This document shows positions 37,033-45,452 of a stretch of 64,000 bases of DNA, piece by piece; within the stretch, counting starts at the first letter, position 1, and every line of letters starts with the position of its first letter. The notes beneath the pieces were generated by a model. It did no database searches, had not been told where the DNA came from, and saw nothing but the letters and a program-made list of their open reading frames with translations. The position numbers and the translations under genes are program-made. The DNA comes from Amphibacillus jilinensis Y1 (lineage in GTDB: Bacteria; Bacillota; Bacilli; Bacillales; Amphibacillaceae): NCBI RefSeq assembly GCF_000306965.1, contig NZ_JH976437.1:1-64000 (forward strand). The letters are read 5' to 3'.

Positions 37033-39156
37033 TTAAATATCCTCCTTTTTAGTTGTTGGGTATTGAATGCGCGAATGATAAATACCATTTAATGTTTCTT
37101 GAATTGTTTGTTTAATTTTACGAAGCTCCTTAAATGTTAACGCACTATCATCCAACTGACCATCATTTAAACGCTCTTGAACAATTGACTGAATAAAATC
37201 ATCAATTCTCTCTCTAGTTGGTTCATCTAAGGAACGAACAGCCGCTTCCACGGAATCACATATAGAAATCACAGCAGATTCTTTTGTTTGTGGTAACGGC
37301 CCCTGGTACCGATAATCTGCTTCCCTTACCTCTTTATTATGTTCTTTTTCTTTATAATAAAAATACTTTAATAAAGAAGTACCATGATGTTGTTCAGCTA
37401 CATCAATAATTTCTCGAGGCAAACGATGATCTTTTAATATACTTGCGCCATCATGGGGATGCGCTAAAATAATCGTTGCACTCTGTTTAGGTGATAAGTA
37501 ATCATGAGGATTTCTCATTCCCATTTGATTCTCAATGAAATAATGGGGTTGCTTCGTTTTCCCTAAATCATGATAATATGAAGCAACTCGTGCCAGCAAA
37601 CCATTTGCACCAATCGCCTCGCAAGCCGCTTCACTTAAATTTGCAACCATAACACTATGATGATAAGTTCCTGGTGCTTCTGTTAAAATTTTTCTTAATA
37701 GTGGATGATTTGGGCTAGCTAATGTAAGTAACTTTGTATCAGATAATATACCTAATATAGACTCGAAAAACGGAAGGACACCGATTGTTACAATCCCAGA
37801 CATCACTGCTGAGATAAATCCATAGCTAGCATAACGCAATATCTCCATCAATTGATAACTTTCATAAGATAAGAACAGAAAACCGAGTATGACTAAAATA
37901 TTTACTACACCTGTAGCCAATACAGCCTTTAAAATCGCCATACGATCTTTAATGCCTATAAGTGTAATAATGACACATAATTGTCCGAACAGCATATAAA
38001 TACCGGCTTCTAAATGAAGCGATCCAGGGATCTGTCCATTAAAAATGATTGTAGCTAGTATAGCAAAAACGATTGAAAAAATTAAGGCTAACCGTTCCCT
38101 ATAAAGAATTCTAAGTAACATACTACTGGTAGCAATCGGCGTGAGTAAGTATAATTGATTACCGTCTGTTGAAAAAAAGCTGATAAATTTCATTATCGCT
38201 AGTGTAAAAACAACAATCAAAACAAGCGCAAATAATCGTTTCATATCCAAATATACGCTATCTATATAATAAACAAAACTATAAGCAAGGACAGCCGTTA
38301 AAAGTAACGTAAAGATTAACAGCCCTAAAATCGGAAAAATATTACGATCACTGTTAAGAAGGCCCACTAATGTTAGTTTATCATAAATCTCATTAGTAAT
38401 CGTTTGATCTTCACGTACAATGACTTCACCAGCGCGTATCATAGCCGGTTCAACGTTATCAATCGCCTGTCGCTCCGCTTCCATTGTTTCTTCTATTGAA
38501 AAAAATGAATTTTCTACAATAGCAAATTCACCAATTTCAAATAATGCTTCTTTTATCTCATCAGCCATACTAGAATACTGCAAGCGTTGATTCAATTGTT
38601 TGACAGATGACTCAATTTGTTCACGTTGAACACCTTCATTGAAAATTTCTTGTAATGATGTCGTTAATAACTCATAGGCTACTTCTTTCTCATTATCATC
38701 TATCGCAATTAAGGTTAGCAACACCTCATCTGACACTTGATCGGTAATCTCACTACTTAATATTTGCTTTAATTCTTGCAGTTTTTCTGATGTTGATCGC
38801 TCAATACTATTGTCATCGGTTTCCTCTTGATCATTCGGTTGATGTACAGAAGCAATTGCATCAAAGAGTTCTGCAACGTATTCAATACGCTCCTCTGTCA
38901 CCTCTTGTGATATTTCAAAGCGATCATCGACAGATTGAAGCGCTTCCCTTTGCCTTCTTTCTGTTTCCCGCGTATCCTCGATTGTTATAGGCGAACGAAT
39001 CGTTTCACTAGCGTTACTAAAACGTTCTATTTCATATGTTTCTGTATAGACATTAGAAATAGTAAATAAAAATATGGATATGGCGATTACAGCAAGAGCA
39101 ACGCTTAACTGAATCGGTTTGCTCAATGCCTTTAGCTTATCAAATCTAATCTTCAT
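37033..39156 (-). CDS. pgpH: Cyclic-di-AMP phosphodiesterase PgpH (YqfF)
   Basis: Membrane protein of the 7TMR-HD family that degrades c-di-AMP. One N-terminal membrane segment (about 16-36), a large extracytoplasmic helical domain (to about residue 275), seven membrane segments (about 280-465) and a cytosolic HD domain with the ligands HHSVMVANLSEAA, YYHDLGKTKQ, LAHPHDGA and EQHHGTSLLKYF. 707 residues is the family norm. Distal genes ybeY, dgkA and era follow closely, forming one operon. Confidence 0.95.
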   Translation of the reverse strand: MKIRFDKLKALSKPIQLSVALAVIAISIFLFTISNVYTETYEIERFSNASETIRSPITIEDTRETERRQREALQSVDDRFEISQEVTEERIEYVAELFDAIASVHQPNDQEETDDNSIERSTSEKLQELKQILSSEITDQVSDEVLLTLIAIDDNEKEVAYELLTTSLQEIFNEGVQREQIESSVKQLNQRLQYSSMADEIKEALFEIGEFAIVENSFFSIEETMEAERQAIDNVEPAMIRAGEVIVREDQTITNEIYDKLTLVGLLNSDRNIFPILGLLIFTLLLTAVLAYSFVYYIDSVYLDMKRLFALVLIVVFTLAIMKFISFFSTDGNQLYLLTPIATSSMLLRILYRERLALIFSIVFAILATIIFNGQIPGSLHLEAGIYMLFGQLCVIITLIGIKDRMAILKAVLATGVVNILVILGFLFLSYESYQLMEILRYASYGFISAVMSGIVTIGVLPFFESILGILSDTKLLTLASPNHPLLRKILTEAPGTYHHSVMVANLSEAACEAIGANGLLARVASYYHDLGKTKQPHYFIENQMGMRNPHDYLSPKQSATIILAHPHDGASILKDHRLPREIIDVAEQHHGTSLLKYFYYKEKEHNKEVREADYRYQGPLPQTKESAVISICDSVEAAVRSLDEPTRERIDDFIQSIVQERLNDGQLDDSALTFKELRKIKQTIQETLNGIYHSRIQYPTTKKEDI

Positions 39157-39622
39157 TTCGGATGACTCCTTTATTCAACAATAAACACATTCCTTTTACC
39201 ATATCATACAACGATTTAAACATGATGTATATGTTTAAGAGTAAAATAATGCAAGCTACCTCATGTGATGGTGATACTTGTTCGCTTTCTGTGTCAATGA
39301 CACACTACCAACAGTATCATTTAATATGTAACTTAAGTCTAAATAAAATATGCTCCAAATGGCTACAACACCAAAGGAGCATGAATGCATAACGATATAA
39401 AGTAATTTAACAAGAACTTCAATAATCATTTTAATGTGACCATTCGAGTATGTTCTATACCCATCCTATCAACAGCGACTTCATTTCGTCTTTGAGGTGC
39501 AACTAAATGTTACACGTTAACGCCGTTTATATTGCTTATCTAATTTAAGGTCTTAAGAAAGTTGAAAGACACAACGTATTCTCTATTAATTGCTTAACAG
39601 ACCTTTATTCAATCATTCACAG
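39157..39622. other. Intergenic gap between pgpH and phoH
   Basis: 466 bases without a supported gene. It contains a hairpin, ATGCTCC ... GGAGCAT (39350-39382), with a T-rich tail on the minus strand that probably ends the phoH transcript, and the presumed pgpH promoter. The plus-strand frame at 39162-39392 has no family resemblance or ribosome site. Weak similarity to the 3' half of the dispersed element near 39490-39545 is too faint to call. Confidence 0.5.
39350..39395 (-). terminator. Probable terminator of the phoH transcript
   Basis: 7-bp stem ATGCTCC/GGAGCAT (39350-39356 with 39376-39382) with ATTTTATTT on the minus-strand 3' side; about 240 bases after the phoH stop. Confidence 0.4.
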
Positions 39623-40579
39623 CTACTGTTCTTCAAACGCTTCAATAATTCTCTGAACAACAGGATGACGAACGACATCTTGCTGCTCTAAATAAACAAA
39701 GTTAATACCCATAACATCTTTTAAAGTTTTTTGAACAGATATAAGACCTGAAAAGGTACCATGCGGTAAATCAATTTGAGTGATATCACCTGTTATAACC
39801 ATCTTCGATCCAAATCCCAACCTTGTAAGAAACATTTTCATTTGCGCTATGGTCGTATTCTGTGCTTCATCTAAAATAACAAAAGCATCATCTAATGTAC
39901 GACCTCTCATATAAGCAAGGGGAGCAACTTCAATAGTTCCTCGCTCAATTAAACGGGTGGTATGCTCTAAGCCTAATACATCATGTAAGCCATCATAAAG
40001 AGGACGTAAATAAGGATCTACCTTTTCTTTTAGATCGCCTGGTAAAAAGCCCAAGCTTTCCCCTGCTTCTACAGCTGGTCGAGTTAAAACAATTCGTTTT
40101 ATTTTACCTGCCTTTAAAGCTTTAACAGCCATTACAACCGCTAAATATGTTTTACCAGTACCAGCAGGTCCGATGCCAAATACGACATCATTGTGCTTTA
40201 TTTGATTTACGTAATGACGTTGCCCTAATGTTTTTACACGAATAGGACGCCCCAAGGCATTACGAATAATTTCTTCATCAAAAAGCGTATAAAATTGTTC
40301 TATTTTGTCTTTTCGTGCTAATTCAACAGCATAAATAACGTCTCGATCAGATATTTTAATGTCTTTACGGATAACCTCTAATAAAGCATTAAGGACATCA
40401 CTTACGAGTATAGCTTGTGCTTCATCACCTTGTACGCGGACTTGTTCACCACGGGTAATTAAAGAGACACCAACCTGTGATTCGAGTTGCTTTAAATGGC
40501 TATCTTCTGCTCCGAATAAGTTCATCGCTTCTGCAGGATCTTTTATTTGTAAATCAACTAAATGTAAAGCATCAGACAT
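39623..40579 (-). CDS. phoH: PhoH-like ATPase (YbeZ type)
   Basis: Cytosolic P-loop ATPase with an N-terminal KH-like part (residues to about 90) and an ATPase domain: Walker A GIGPAGTGKTYLAV, Walker B VILDEAQNTT, then MVITGDITQIDLPHG. 318 residues. Usually linked to ybeY and era in RNA metabolism, as here. It starts 3 bases after the yqfD stop, within one operon yqfC-yqfD-phoH. Confidence 0.95.
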   Translation of the reverse strand: MSDALHLVDLQIKDPAEAMNLFGAEDSHLKQLESQVGVSLITRGEQVRVQGDEAQAILVSDVLNALLEVIRKDIKISDRDVIYAVELARKDKIEQFYTLFDEEIIRNALGRPIRVKTLGQRHYVNQIKHNDVVFGIGPAGTGKTYLAVVMAVKALKAGKIKRIVLTRPAVEAGESLGFLPGDLKEKVDPYLRPLYDGLHDVLGLEHTTRLIERGTIEVAPLAYMRGRTLDDAFVILDEAQNTTIAQMKMFLTRLGFGSKMVITGDITQIDLPHGTFSGLISVQKTLKDVMGINFVYLEQQDVVRHPVVQRIIEAFEEQ

Positions 40580-40582
40580 ATA

Positions 40583-41809
40583 TTAATCTCCTTGGTTCAT
40601 AGCATTAGTATTCACGATATCTTCCTTCACCGTGAAGTATACGTGTAAGTTTACTTTACCATTCTCAATAGATTGATGCAAAATTTTTTCATTTATAATT
40701 TCTGCAGACGCTCCTAATTCATTCAGTAAATTTTCCCTAGCTTGTACCATTCCAACTTCAATTGCCTCTTCTTCTGTACGATTAACTTCTGTATTTAACA
40801 TTTCTCGATGTTGATCAACTGAAAACGCAATAGGTAACTGCCAACTACCGATTGAAGGCTTATATAACGTGGTCTCCACTTGTTGAAGGTCAAAATCATT
40901 TGACCAGAACCCCCAAAAAGGTAGTTGAAAGCGCCCTATTTGCAGGCTATATTTCTTCGATTGATTACCTGTTTCCGTTTGATACTGCCCAACTAATGGA
41001 ATATTCAGTTTTGATTCATACCACGTCGTTGCATAAATTTCAGCCTCTACTGTACTAAGCTCTTTACTACCTTCATCTTTTTCATCTTTTTCATCTTCAT
41101 CTTTTTCGTCTTTTTGATTTAATTCACCCGTTACTAGAAGTTGTCCTTTTTTAACATAATCATTAATTTCTACTAAAGGCCGACCTTTTGCTACAAACAT
41201 CTCACTAATCACGCCATCTTTTTTTGCATATAGATGTTCGCGATTTATCAACTCTTCTTCATCTACCTGCCTTTTAGGAACAACATCTAATTTATAAATG
41301 ATACCATCTTGTTTTATACCCACCCAAAGCAAGTTTGGATAATCTGCTAATAATCGTTGTTGTATTGCACTTGAATCCTCAATAAACAGCTTAAGCCTTC
41401 CCTTTTTCACACCATATTCATCGAGAGATTGGCGTAATTGTTTTTCAGTTTCAACTGGAATACCATCAATGTTTATCATCCATATCGATTGAGATAAATA
41501 GATAAATATTAAAAAAGCAACCCAAAATGAAAGTACGAGTATTTTCATTTTCTGTAATTGTGAGAACAGAAAAGGTAGCCCTTTTTTACTGACAAATGAT
41601 AGCTTGTAACGTGTTTTTCTTCTTAATTGACGAACCCTTTTTAAATCCGATAAATTAATATCACCTAAACATTCAGTATTTGATATTTTCTTAATTGACC
41701 ATCCTTTAATTTCATGCCTTGTACATAAATCAAAGAAACGTTCCGGATAATGTCCTTTCACTTTTATAGTGATGACACCTTTTAGCCATGATGGTTTTAA
41801 TGCTCTCAT
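40583..41809 (-). CDS. yqfD: Sporulation protein YqfD
   Basis: 408-residue YqfD-family protein, needed for spore development in Bacillus and expressed in the mother cell. A cytosolic N-terminal domain (FFDLCTRHEIKGWSIKKI) is followed by one membrane segment (about residues 92-110), then a large extracytoplasmic part with LLADYPNLLWVGIKQDG and the C-terminal NGKVNLHVYFTVKEDI. An unusual acidic repeat (DEKDEDEKDEKDEGSKE) is inserted near residues 232-248. The start overlaps the yqfC stop by 4 bases. Confidence 0.9.
   Translation of the reverse strand: MRALKPSWLKGVITIKVKGHYPERFFDLCTRHEIKGWSIKKISNTECLGDINLSDLKRVRQLRRKTRYKLSFVSKKGLPFLFSQLQKMKILVLSFWVAFLIFIYLSQSIWMINIDGIPVETEKQLRQSLDEYGVKKGRLKLFIEDSSAIQQRLLADYPNLLWVGIKQDGIIYKLDVVPKRQVDEEELINREHLYAKKDGVISEMFVAKGRPLVEINDYVKKGQLLVTGELNQKDEKDEDEKDEKDEGSKELSTVEAEIYATTWYESKLNIPLVGQYQTETGNQSKKYSLQIGRFQLPFWGFWSNDFDLQQVETTLYKPSIGSWQLPIAFSVDQHREMLNTEVNRTEEEAIEVGMVQARENLLNELGASAEIINEKILHQSIENGKVNLHVYFTVKEDIVNTNAMNQGD
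41072..41115. repeat. Short tandem repeat within yqfD
   Basis: Imperfect repeats of the 9-mer TTCATCTTT / TTCATCTTTTTC encode alternating D-E-K residues in the YqfD loop. Length could vary by slippage. Confidence 0.65.
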
Positions 41810-42111
41810 TGTCCCACTCCATTATTACGTAATTCTTCGTCTACGTTAACCGCATTAATCGTACCTTCGATCAAAATTTCTTCTGTAACTAACATTTTTA
41901 TCACGAGATTATGACCTTTAACAATAAGTAAGCCATTGGTTACTTTTAATACAATTTCATTAGAAGTAAAACGTAATATTCCGTGGTGATTTTCGATATA
42001 AACATGTATATCTCCAATCATAGTAATGCGAGGTAATTTCAATTGCATATCAACTGGTAGGTTTTTAGCAAATTTCATTATCTGATTAATTTTCGAACGC
42101 AAATAAGCCAC
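41806..42111 (-). CDS. yqfC: Sporulation protein YqfC
   Basis: Small soluble YabP/YqfC-family protein (101 residues) with PRITMIGDIHVYIENHHGIL and GLLIVKGHNLVIKMLVTEEILIEGTI. It partners yqfD in mother-cell sporulation functions in Bacillus. The GTG at 42111 is chosen because GGAGG stands 7 bases before it; a longer frame would begin at a TTG at 42135 upstream of the ribosome site. It is presumably under sigma-E control, but no confident promoter was found in the 100 bases upstream. Confidence 0.88.
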   Translation of the reverse strand: MAYLRSKINQIMKFAKNLPVDMQLKLPRITMIGDIHVYIENHHGILRFTSNEIVLKVTNGLLIVKGHNLVIKMLVTEEILIEGTINAVNVDEELRNNGVGQ

Positions 42112-42210
42112 GAAACCGCCTCCTTCTCTTTTCAAGATATGTTATTTAAACGGTAATCAGAACCCAAATCTGTCTATGGATCTAATCAAACGGGACGGTT
42201 TCTATACGGT

Positions 42211-42305
42211 TATAAAACGAACCTTCTATCAATGGACATTTTCGCGACAACCAGTGCTTGGTTGTTGAGTGAATAAAGATATTCGCGGACGTTTGAAGTG
42301 GAAGG
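42211..42305 (+). repeat. Dispersed three-hairpin element, copy 6 (truncated)
   Basis: Begins TATAAAACGAACCTTCTATCA, keeps CCAGTGCTTGGTTGTTGAGTGAATAAAGATATTCGCGGACGTTT, and lacks most of the second hairpin. It is the only copy next to the 5' end of a gene (yqfC) rather than a 3' end. Confidence 0.65.
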
Positions 42306-42411
42306 TGTAGGGTTAAAAAATAGAGGTGATTATATTCGAGAAAGAAATAGGGAAATAGTTACTTTTTTTGAAAGTGAAAGATGCCCTAAATAATAAATAA
42401 TGTTTAAAACA

Positions 42412-42461
42412 TCAAAAAATTCACGAGATTCCTCATCTTAATATGGGAACTCATGAATTTT
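42412..42461 (-). terminator. Terminator of the floA-yqfB transcript, split by insertions
   Basis: The stem AAAATTCA-C-GAG ... CTC-A-TGAATTTT, with inner TTCC/GGGAA, is followed by T6 in the minus direction. In the ancestral arrangement it lay just downstream of yqfB and element copy 7; the ISL3-type and IS1595 elements now separate them by about 2.8 kb. Confidence 0.65.
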
Positions 42462-42514
42462 GGTTCTCTGTCAAATGTGGTGGTGCAATGTTCACTCCAC
42501 CATTTTGCTAAGTC

Positions 42515-42627
42515 GCAGAGGGAAATATACTCGCTTTCCGCGGACGAACGCCCAAGCCTCCTCGCAAAGACCGCTGTGGGGTCTCGGTCGCCCGTTTTTC
42601 CGCAGGAGTCTCGCATATTTCCTCTGC
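42515..42627. repeat. GC-rich palindromic block inside the ISL3-type element
   Basis: About 113 bp, far richer in G and C than its surroundings, bounded by an imperfect inverted repeat (GCAGAGGGAAATATACTCGC and its inverse GCATATTTCCTCTGC). It contains GCGGACGAACGCCCAAGC and CCGCAGGAGTCTCGC, resembling repeats I recall as scattered through Bacillaceae genomes. It stands where the transposase C-terminus was lost. Confidence 0.6.
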
Positions 42628-43081
42628 TATGTGCTATTTCAAACGAGAGCCTTTTTAACTTCTGATGGTCAAATAATCGAAAGGGAAGGTTCGTTGTCAT
42701 CCCTACCAAGCGAGCTGCACTACGAAAAGAATGGAAGACCGTGTATGCTAATGCTGTTGTTTTCAAAGCATTTGTCCAACGTTGATAATAATCCGCCATT
42801 TGTAATCGTTCATAAAAAGGACGGCTACAATTAGGACACAAATATCTTCGCTTTTTTAATGATATCTTCACATCTTTATTAGAAAGGACTGGACCTTGAA
42901 TCTCCTGTCTTCTATAACTATGCACTCGGTTTGTTTTCTCCTTACAGAAAGGACATTTTTCTTGTTTTTGCTTTGTATAGAGTTCCACAATCAAGCTACT
43001 AGATTCTTCCGTTACATCCCATACGTCTACATGCTTGTCTTTAATCCCAATAATTCTATGGTAAAATGACGTTGCACTCAT
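42628..43081 (-). pseudogene. ISL3-family transposase, N-terminal fragment
   Basis: About 150 codons survive of a transposase that is normally some 400 residues or more. The N-terminal zinc ribbon is intact (CPFCKEKTNRVHSYRRQ ... YLCPNCSRPF), followed by the helix-turn-helix region. The reading frame then runs into the GC-rich block and past the left end of the element, giving a meaningless tail to 42404. The DDE catalytic domain is absent, so it cannot transpose the element by itself. Confidence 0.85.
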
Positions 43082-43270
43082 ATCCCCTCTCTTTTTCTAT
43101 TGTCTCGACAACTTTAGGGTAACAAAGAGAGGGCGAATGAGTGTATTTTTTTTGCACACTACAGGAATGCCATCACGATAGAGGACACCACCACATTCAG
43201 TATAGAGCCTGAATTTTTTGTTTGTTTTATAGGCTCTGTTATCGGTTAATGTTGATTTTTTATACAAAAG

Positions 43271-43302
43271 TGGACTTCCGAATTATGGAAGTCCATTTAA
43301 AT
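43271..43302. terminator. Terminator after the passenger phosphoesterase gene
   Basis: Perfect 9-bp stem TGGACTTCC/GGAAGTCCA (43271-43279 with 43287-43295). T-rich sequence follows best on the plus strand, so it may act mainly to insulate against incoming transcription. Confidence 0.6.
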
Positions 43303-43385
43303 ATATTTTTTTGCTTATCGAACTAACGCTTCCCGTTTGTTTAATAAGCAGTTGGTAAATCACTAGGTAATTTAGAAGGACAAGT

Positions 43386-44096
43386 TCACGGTCCTACGGT
43401 TGGTGGGTTTAAAACATGGTCAGCGAATGCACTTGCCATTGGCACCCCTGATTGGCGAATTTGTTCAGCAGCTAATTGATAATTATATTCTGTCTCACGT
43501 AATTCTACATCAGGACCAAGCAAAGCCCAACACGCCCCTCCTGCAGCACTTTGAAGTCCAACACTTCCAGCGTTAATAATCCTTTTATCAAGTACAGTGC
43601 GGTCAAAATGAATATGTGTGTGACCACAAACTATAATATCTTGCTTTACTGAGTCAATCATGGGTTTAATCTCTATTTCTGGTGTATCTTTACGAATAGC
43701 TTCTTCATCATTTCTTGGTGAACCATGAACAAACAAGACTTCACCCAATCCATCGATATTTAAAGTAACATCTTTCTGTAAATTATTTAAAAATTTCAAC
43801 TGAGACTCGGTTAATTGGTCTGCACACCATTGATTTATCTCTGCAATCCATTCATCAAGTCCCTGTTCAACTCCATATCTCTCTCCGACCTCTCTATCGG
43901 CATTGCCTTTTATAAAGTGAACCTCTCCCTCTAAAGCCATAATCCGTTTCATAACTAATGCAGGTTGCGGTCCCCATGCCAAATCACCACCAATTACAAT
44001 GGTATCCACATTACACCTTTGGATTTCTTCTAGAACAGCGTTTAAAGCTGAGTAATTTCCGTGTATGTCATAAATAGCTGCCACTCGTTTCACCAC
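43386..44096 (-). CDS. Metallophosphoesterase, calcineurin-like (YfcE/MJ0936 type), in an IS1595 element
   Basis: 236-residue enzyme of the Metallophos_2 superfamily with all metal-binding motifs: IYDIHGNYSAL, IGGDLAWGP, IKGNADREVG, FVHGSPRND and VCGHTHIHFD, ending with the INAGSVGL strand. A di-metal phosphodiesterase or phosphatase is expected; the substrate is unknown. GTG starts at 44096 or 44093 follow GAGGTGGTG. It lies between the transposase and the left end of an IS1595-type element, so it probably travels with it. It has no counterpart between floA and yqfC in B. subtilis. Confidence 0.85.
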   Translation of the reverse strand: MVKRVAAIYDIHGNYSALNAVLEEIQRCNVDTIVIGGDLAWGPQPALVMKRIMALEGEVHFIKGNADREVGERYGVEQGLDEWIAEINQWCADQLTESQLKFLNNLQKDVTLNIDGLGEVLFVHGSPRNDEEAIRKDTPEIEIKPMIDSVKQDIIVCGHTHIHFDRTVLDKRIINAGSVGLQSAAGGACWALLGPDVELRETEYNYQLAAEQIRQSGVPMASAFADHVLNPPTVGP

Positions 44097-44240
44097 TATT
44101 ACACCACCTCTTAAATTTCTAGTTTCTTCTTACATAAACCTCCCCGTTAGTTTCACAAGCAAACGACTATTATTTAGTAAACTCTGATAATCTTAGTGTA
44201 TCATATGTTTCCATAATTGGTATTAAATTTCCTTCCACAA

Positions 44241-45177
44241 TCATTTGTCTTGTTGTTGTATCATCTTTACGTGATGGATGGTTTCCAGGAAATAAAACCA
44301 GCTAAGATAGTGGTCCAAATATTTCGTTGCAACACCATTAAAACGTCTTATCCAATCCTTCAAACGCTTATGATAGCTGTTGACATTCTGAATGTGAAAA
44401 AGCCCCTTTGTTCGCACCTTTCCATCAGATTTAAAGGCATAGTGTTCAATGCCTTTTTCTTTCGCATATGTTTTAAAGGCACGCCAAGCATCCGTACAAA
44501 GTACGTTACTCGCAGATAATTTAGGACCAATTGATTCCTCTACTTGTTCTTTTATAATCCTTCCTCGTCCAATAGCTTTAGAATAAGTAACTTTTTCGCG
44601 GTCTCTTGCCACAAGAACACAGATTTGTTCCTTACTGATACCTCGATATTTAGAGGAACCACCACGTTTCCCTTTTTCTGAGTACAAGAAATAGGTCTCG
44701 TCTATTTCCACGATACCTGAAAAAGCCTCGAAATCCATTTTTTCAAAGGCAGAGAGTAGCTTATGTCTAGAAGAGGGTAACATAACTTACATCTTCTAAA
44801 AGTTCTGCTGATTTACGTAAGGAATACCCTTCAATCATACATTCAATAAACTGAATCCAGCGATTTGGTTTTCTAGTACGGTATAGAGGTGTATTGGTTA
44901 AATCGGTAAATGTTTTCTGGCAGTCCTTACATTGGTACCGTTGACGGTCTACTATTTTCCCGCCCATTTTAACGGAATAGGTTCCAAAGCGAACGGAACG
45001 CTTAGATTGGCAGCGTGGACACGTATAACCTTCCTTATGCTTTCGTTCAGAAACCTCTTTAAACACAGGTTCGCTAGTAGCAGTAGAAGATAGAGAGTTA
45101 ACAAGATATTCTTTTATGCGTTTGGCATCCGATTCGTTTAGCTTACTAATGGCGATTATAATCTCTTTTAACGTCAC
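44241..45177 (-). pseudogene. IS1595-family transposase, frameshifted
   Basis: Two frames together make one transposase of about 315 residues. Residues 1-136 (GTG at 45177) hold the zinc ribbon YTCPRCQSKRSVRFG ... YQCKDCQKTFTDLT and the helix-turn-helix SLRKSAELLEDVSYVTLF. The second frame carries the ISXO2-like DDE domain: GIVEIDETYFLYSEKGKRGG, LCTDAWRAFKTYAKEKG and VNSYHKRLKDWIRRF. The break at about 44767-44780 fits loss of about five bases from the usual LFYWRHKLL coding stretch. No slippery sequence suggests programmed frameshifting, so it is probably dead. Confidence 0.85.
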
Positions 45178-45269
45178 CTGTATCCACCTGCCTATAATAA
45201 TCTATCTCCATTATAGAACAAGTGTTCCTGTTTATCGAATATCAACATTAACGTTTAACAGAGCCATTT

Positions 45270-45440
45270 TATAAAACGAACCTTCAATCAGTGGGCGTAT
45301 CCGTTCTGCTCCCGCTCCCACTGATTGAAGGTTGAGTGAATCAAGACATTAGCGTCCGTCATCACCCACCTAAAATAGATTTACCACTGTTTTCTACTTT
45401 GAGGTGGATGATTTTACGTACAATTATCTGCGATGATAAA
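45270..45440 (+). repeat. Dispersed three-hairpin element, copy 7 (complete)
   Basis: The first hairpin is a perfect 17-bp stem (45279-45295 with 45317-45333), with CGTTCT in the loop; three base pairs differ from copy 1 but remain paired. Then GTGAATCAAGACATTAGCGTCCGT, ACCCACCTAAAATAG, CTTTGAGGTGG and TTATCTGCGATGATAAA follow. Its 5' edge touches the IS1595 target duplication. It ends 13 bases before the yqfB stop codon. Confidence 0.85.
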
Positions 45441-45452
45441 TGGCTAAGCTAT

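Larger units (their letters stand above)
42112..42461. other. Intergenic gap upstream of yqfC
   Basis: Holds the yqfC promoter region, dispersed element copy 6 (42211-42305) and a terminator hairpin (42412-42461) whose T run is interrupted by the ISL3-type insertion. Confidence 0.6.
42462..43209 (-). mobile_element. Non-autonomous, internally deleted ISL3-type element
   Basis: 748 bp flanked by a perfect 8-bp target duplication, TGAATTTT (42454-42461 and 43210-43217). Ends GGTTCTCTGTCAAATGTGG and GGCTCTATACTGAATGTGG match at 18 of the first 24 positions. Inside, only the first 150 or so codons of the transposase remain, joined to a GC-rich palindromic block (42515-42627). Confidence 0.85.
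43232..45265 (-). mobile_element. IS1595-family element carrying a metallophosphoesterase passenger gene
   Basis: The ends read GGCTCTGTTATCGGTTAATG (from 43232) and, inverted, GGCTCTGTTAAACGTTAATG (from 45265); 24 of 28 positions match. Flanking octamers GTTTTATA (43224-43231) and ATTTTATA (45266-45273) share 7 of 8 bases, fitting the 8-bp duplication usual for this family. Between the ends lie the frameshifted transposase and an intact phosphoesterase gene in the same direction. 2034 bp, about twice a plain IS1595. Confidence 0.8.

Noticed and set aside
39162-39392. 76-codon plus-strand frame between pgpH and phoH
   Set aside because: No recognisable domain, and it runs through the putative phoH terminator hairpin.
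39490-39545. Possible tenth copy of the dispersed element (TCTTTGAGGTGCA ... ACGCCG ... GCTTATCT)
   Set aside because: Only short scattered matches; the first hairpin and the central block are absent.
42404-42627. C-terminal part of the 225-codon ISL3 frame
   Set aside because: It translates the GC-rich block, the IS end and flanking DNA; no transposase similarity remains after about residue 150.
43264-43310. Left end of the dispersed element or an IS end at the TGGACTTCC hairpin
   Set aside because: It shares no sequence with the dispersed element and lies inside the IS1595 ends; a terminator explains it.
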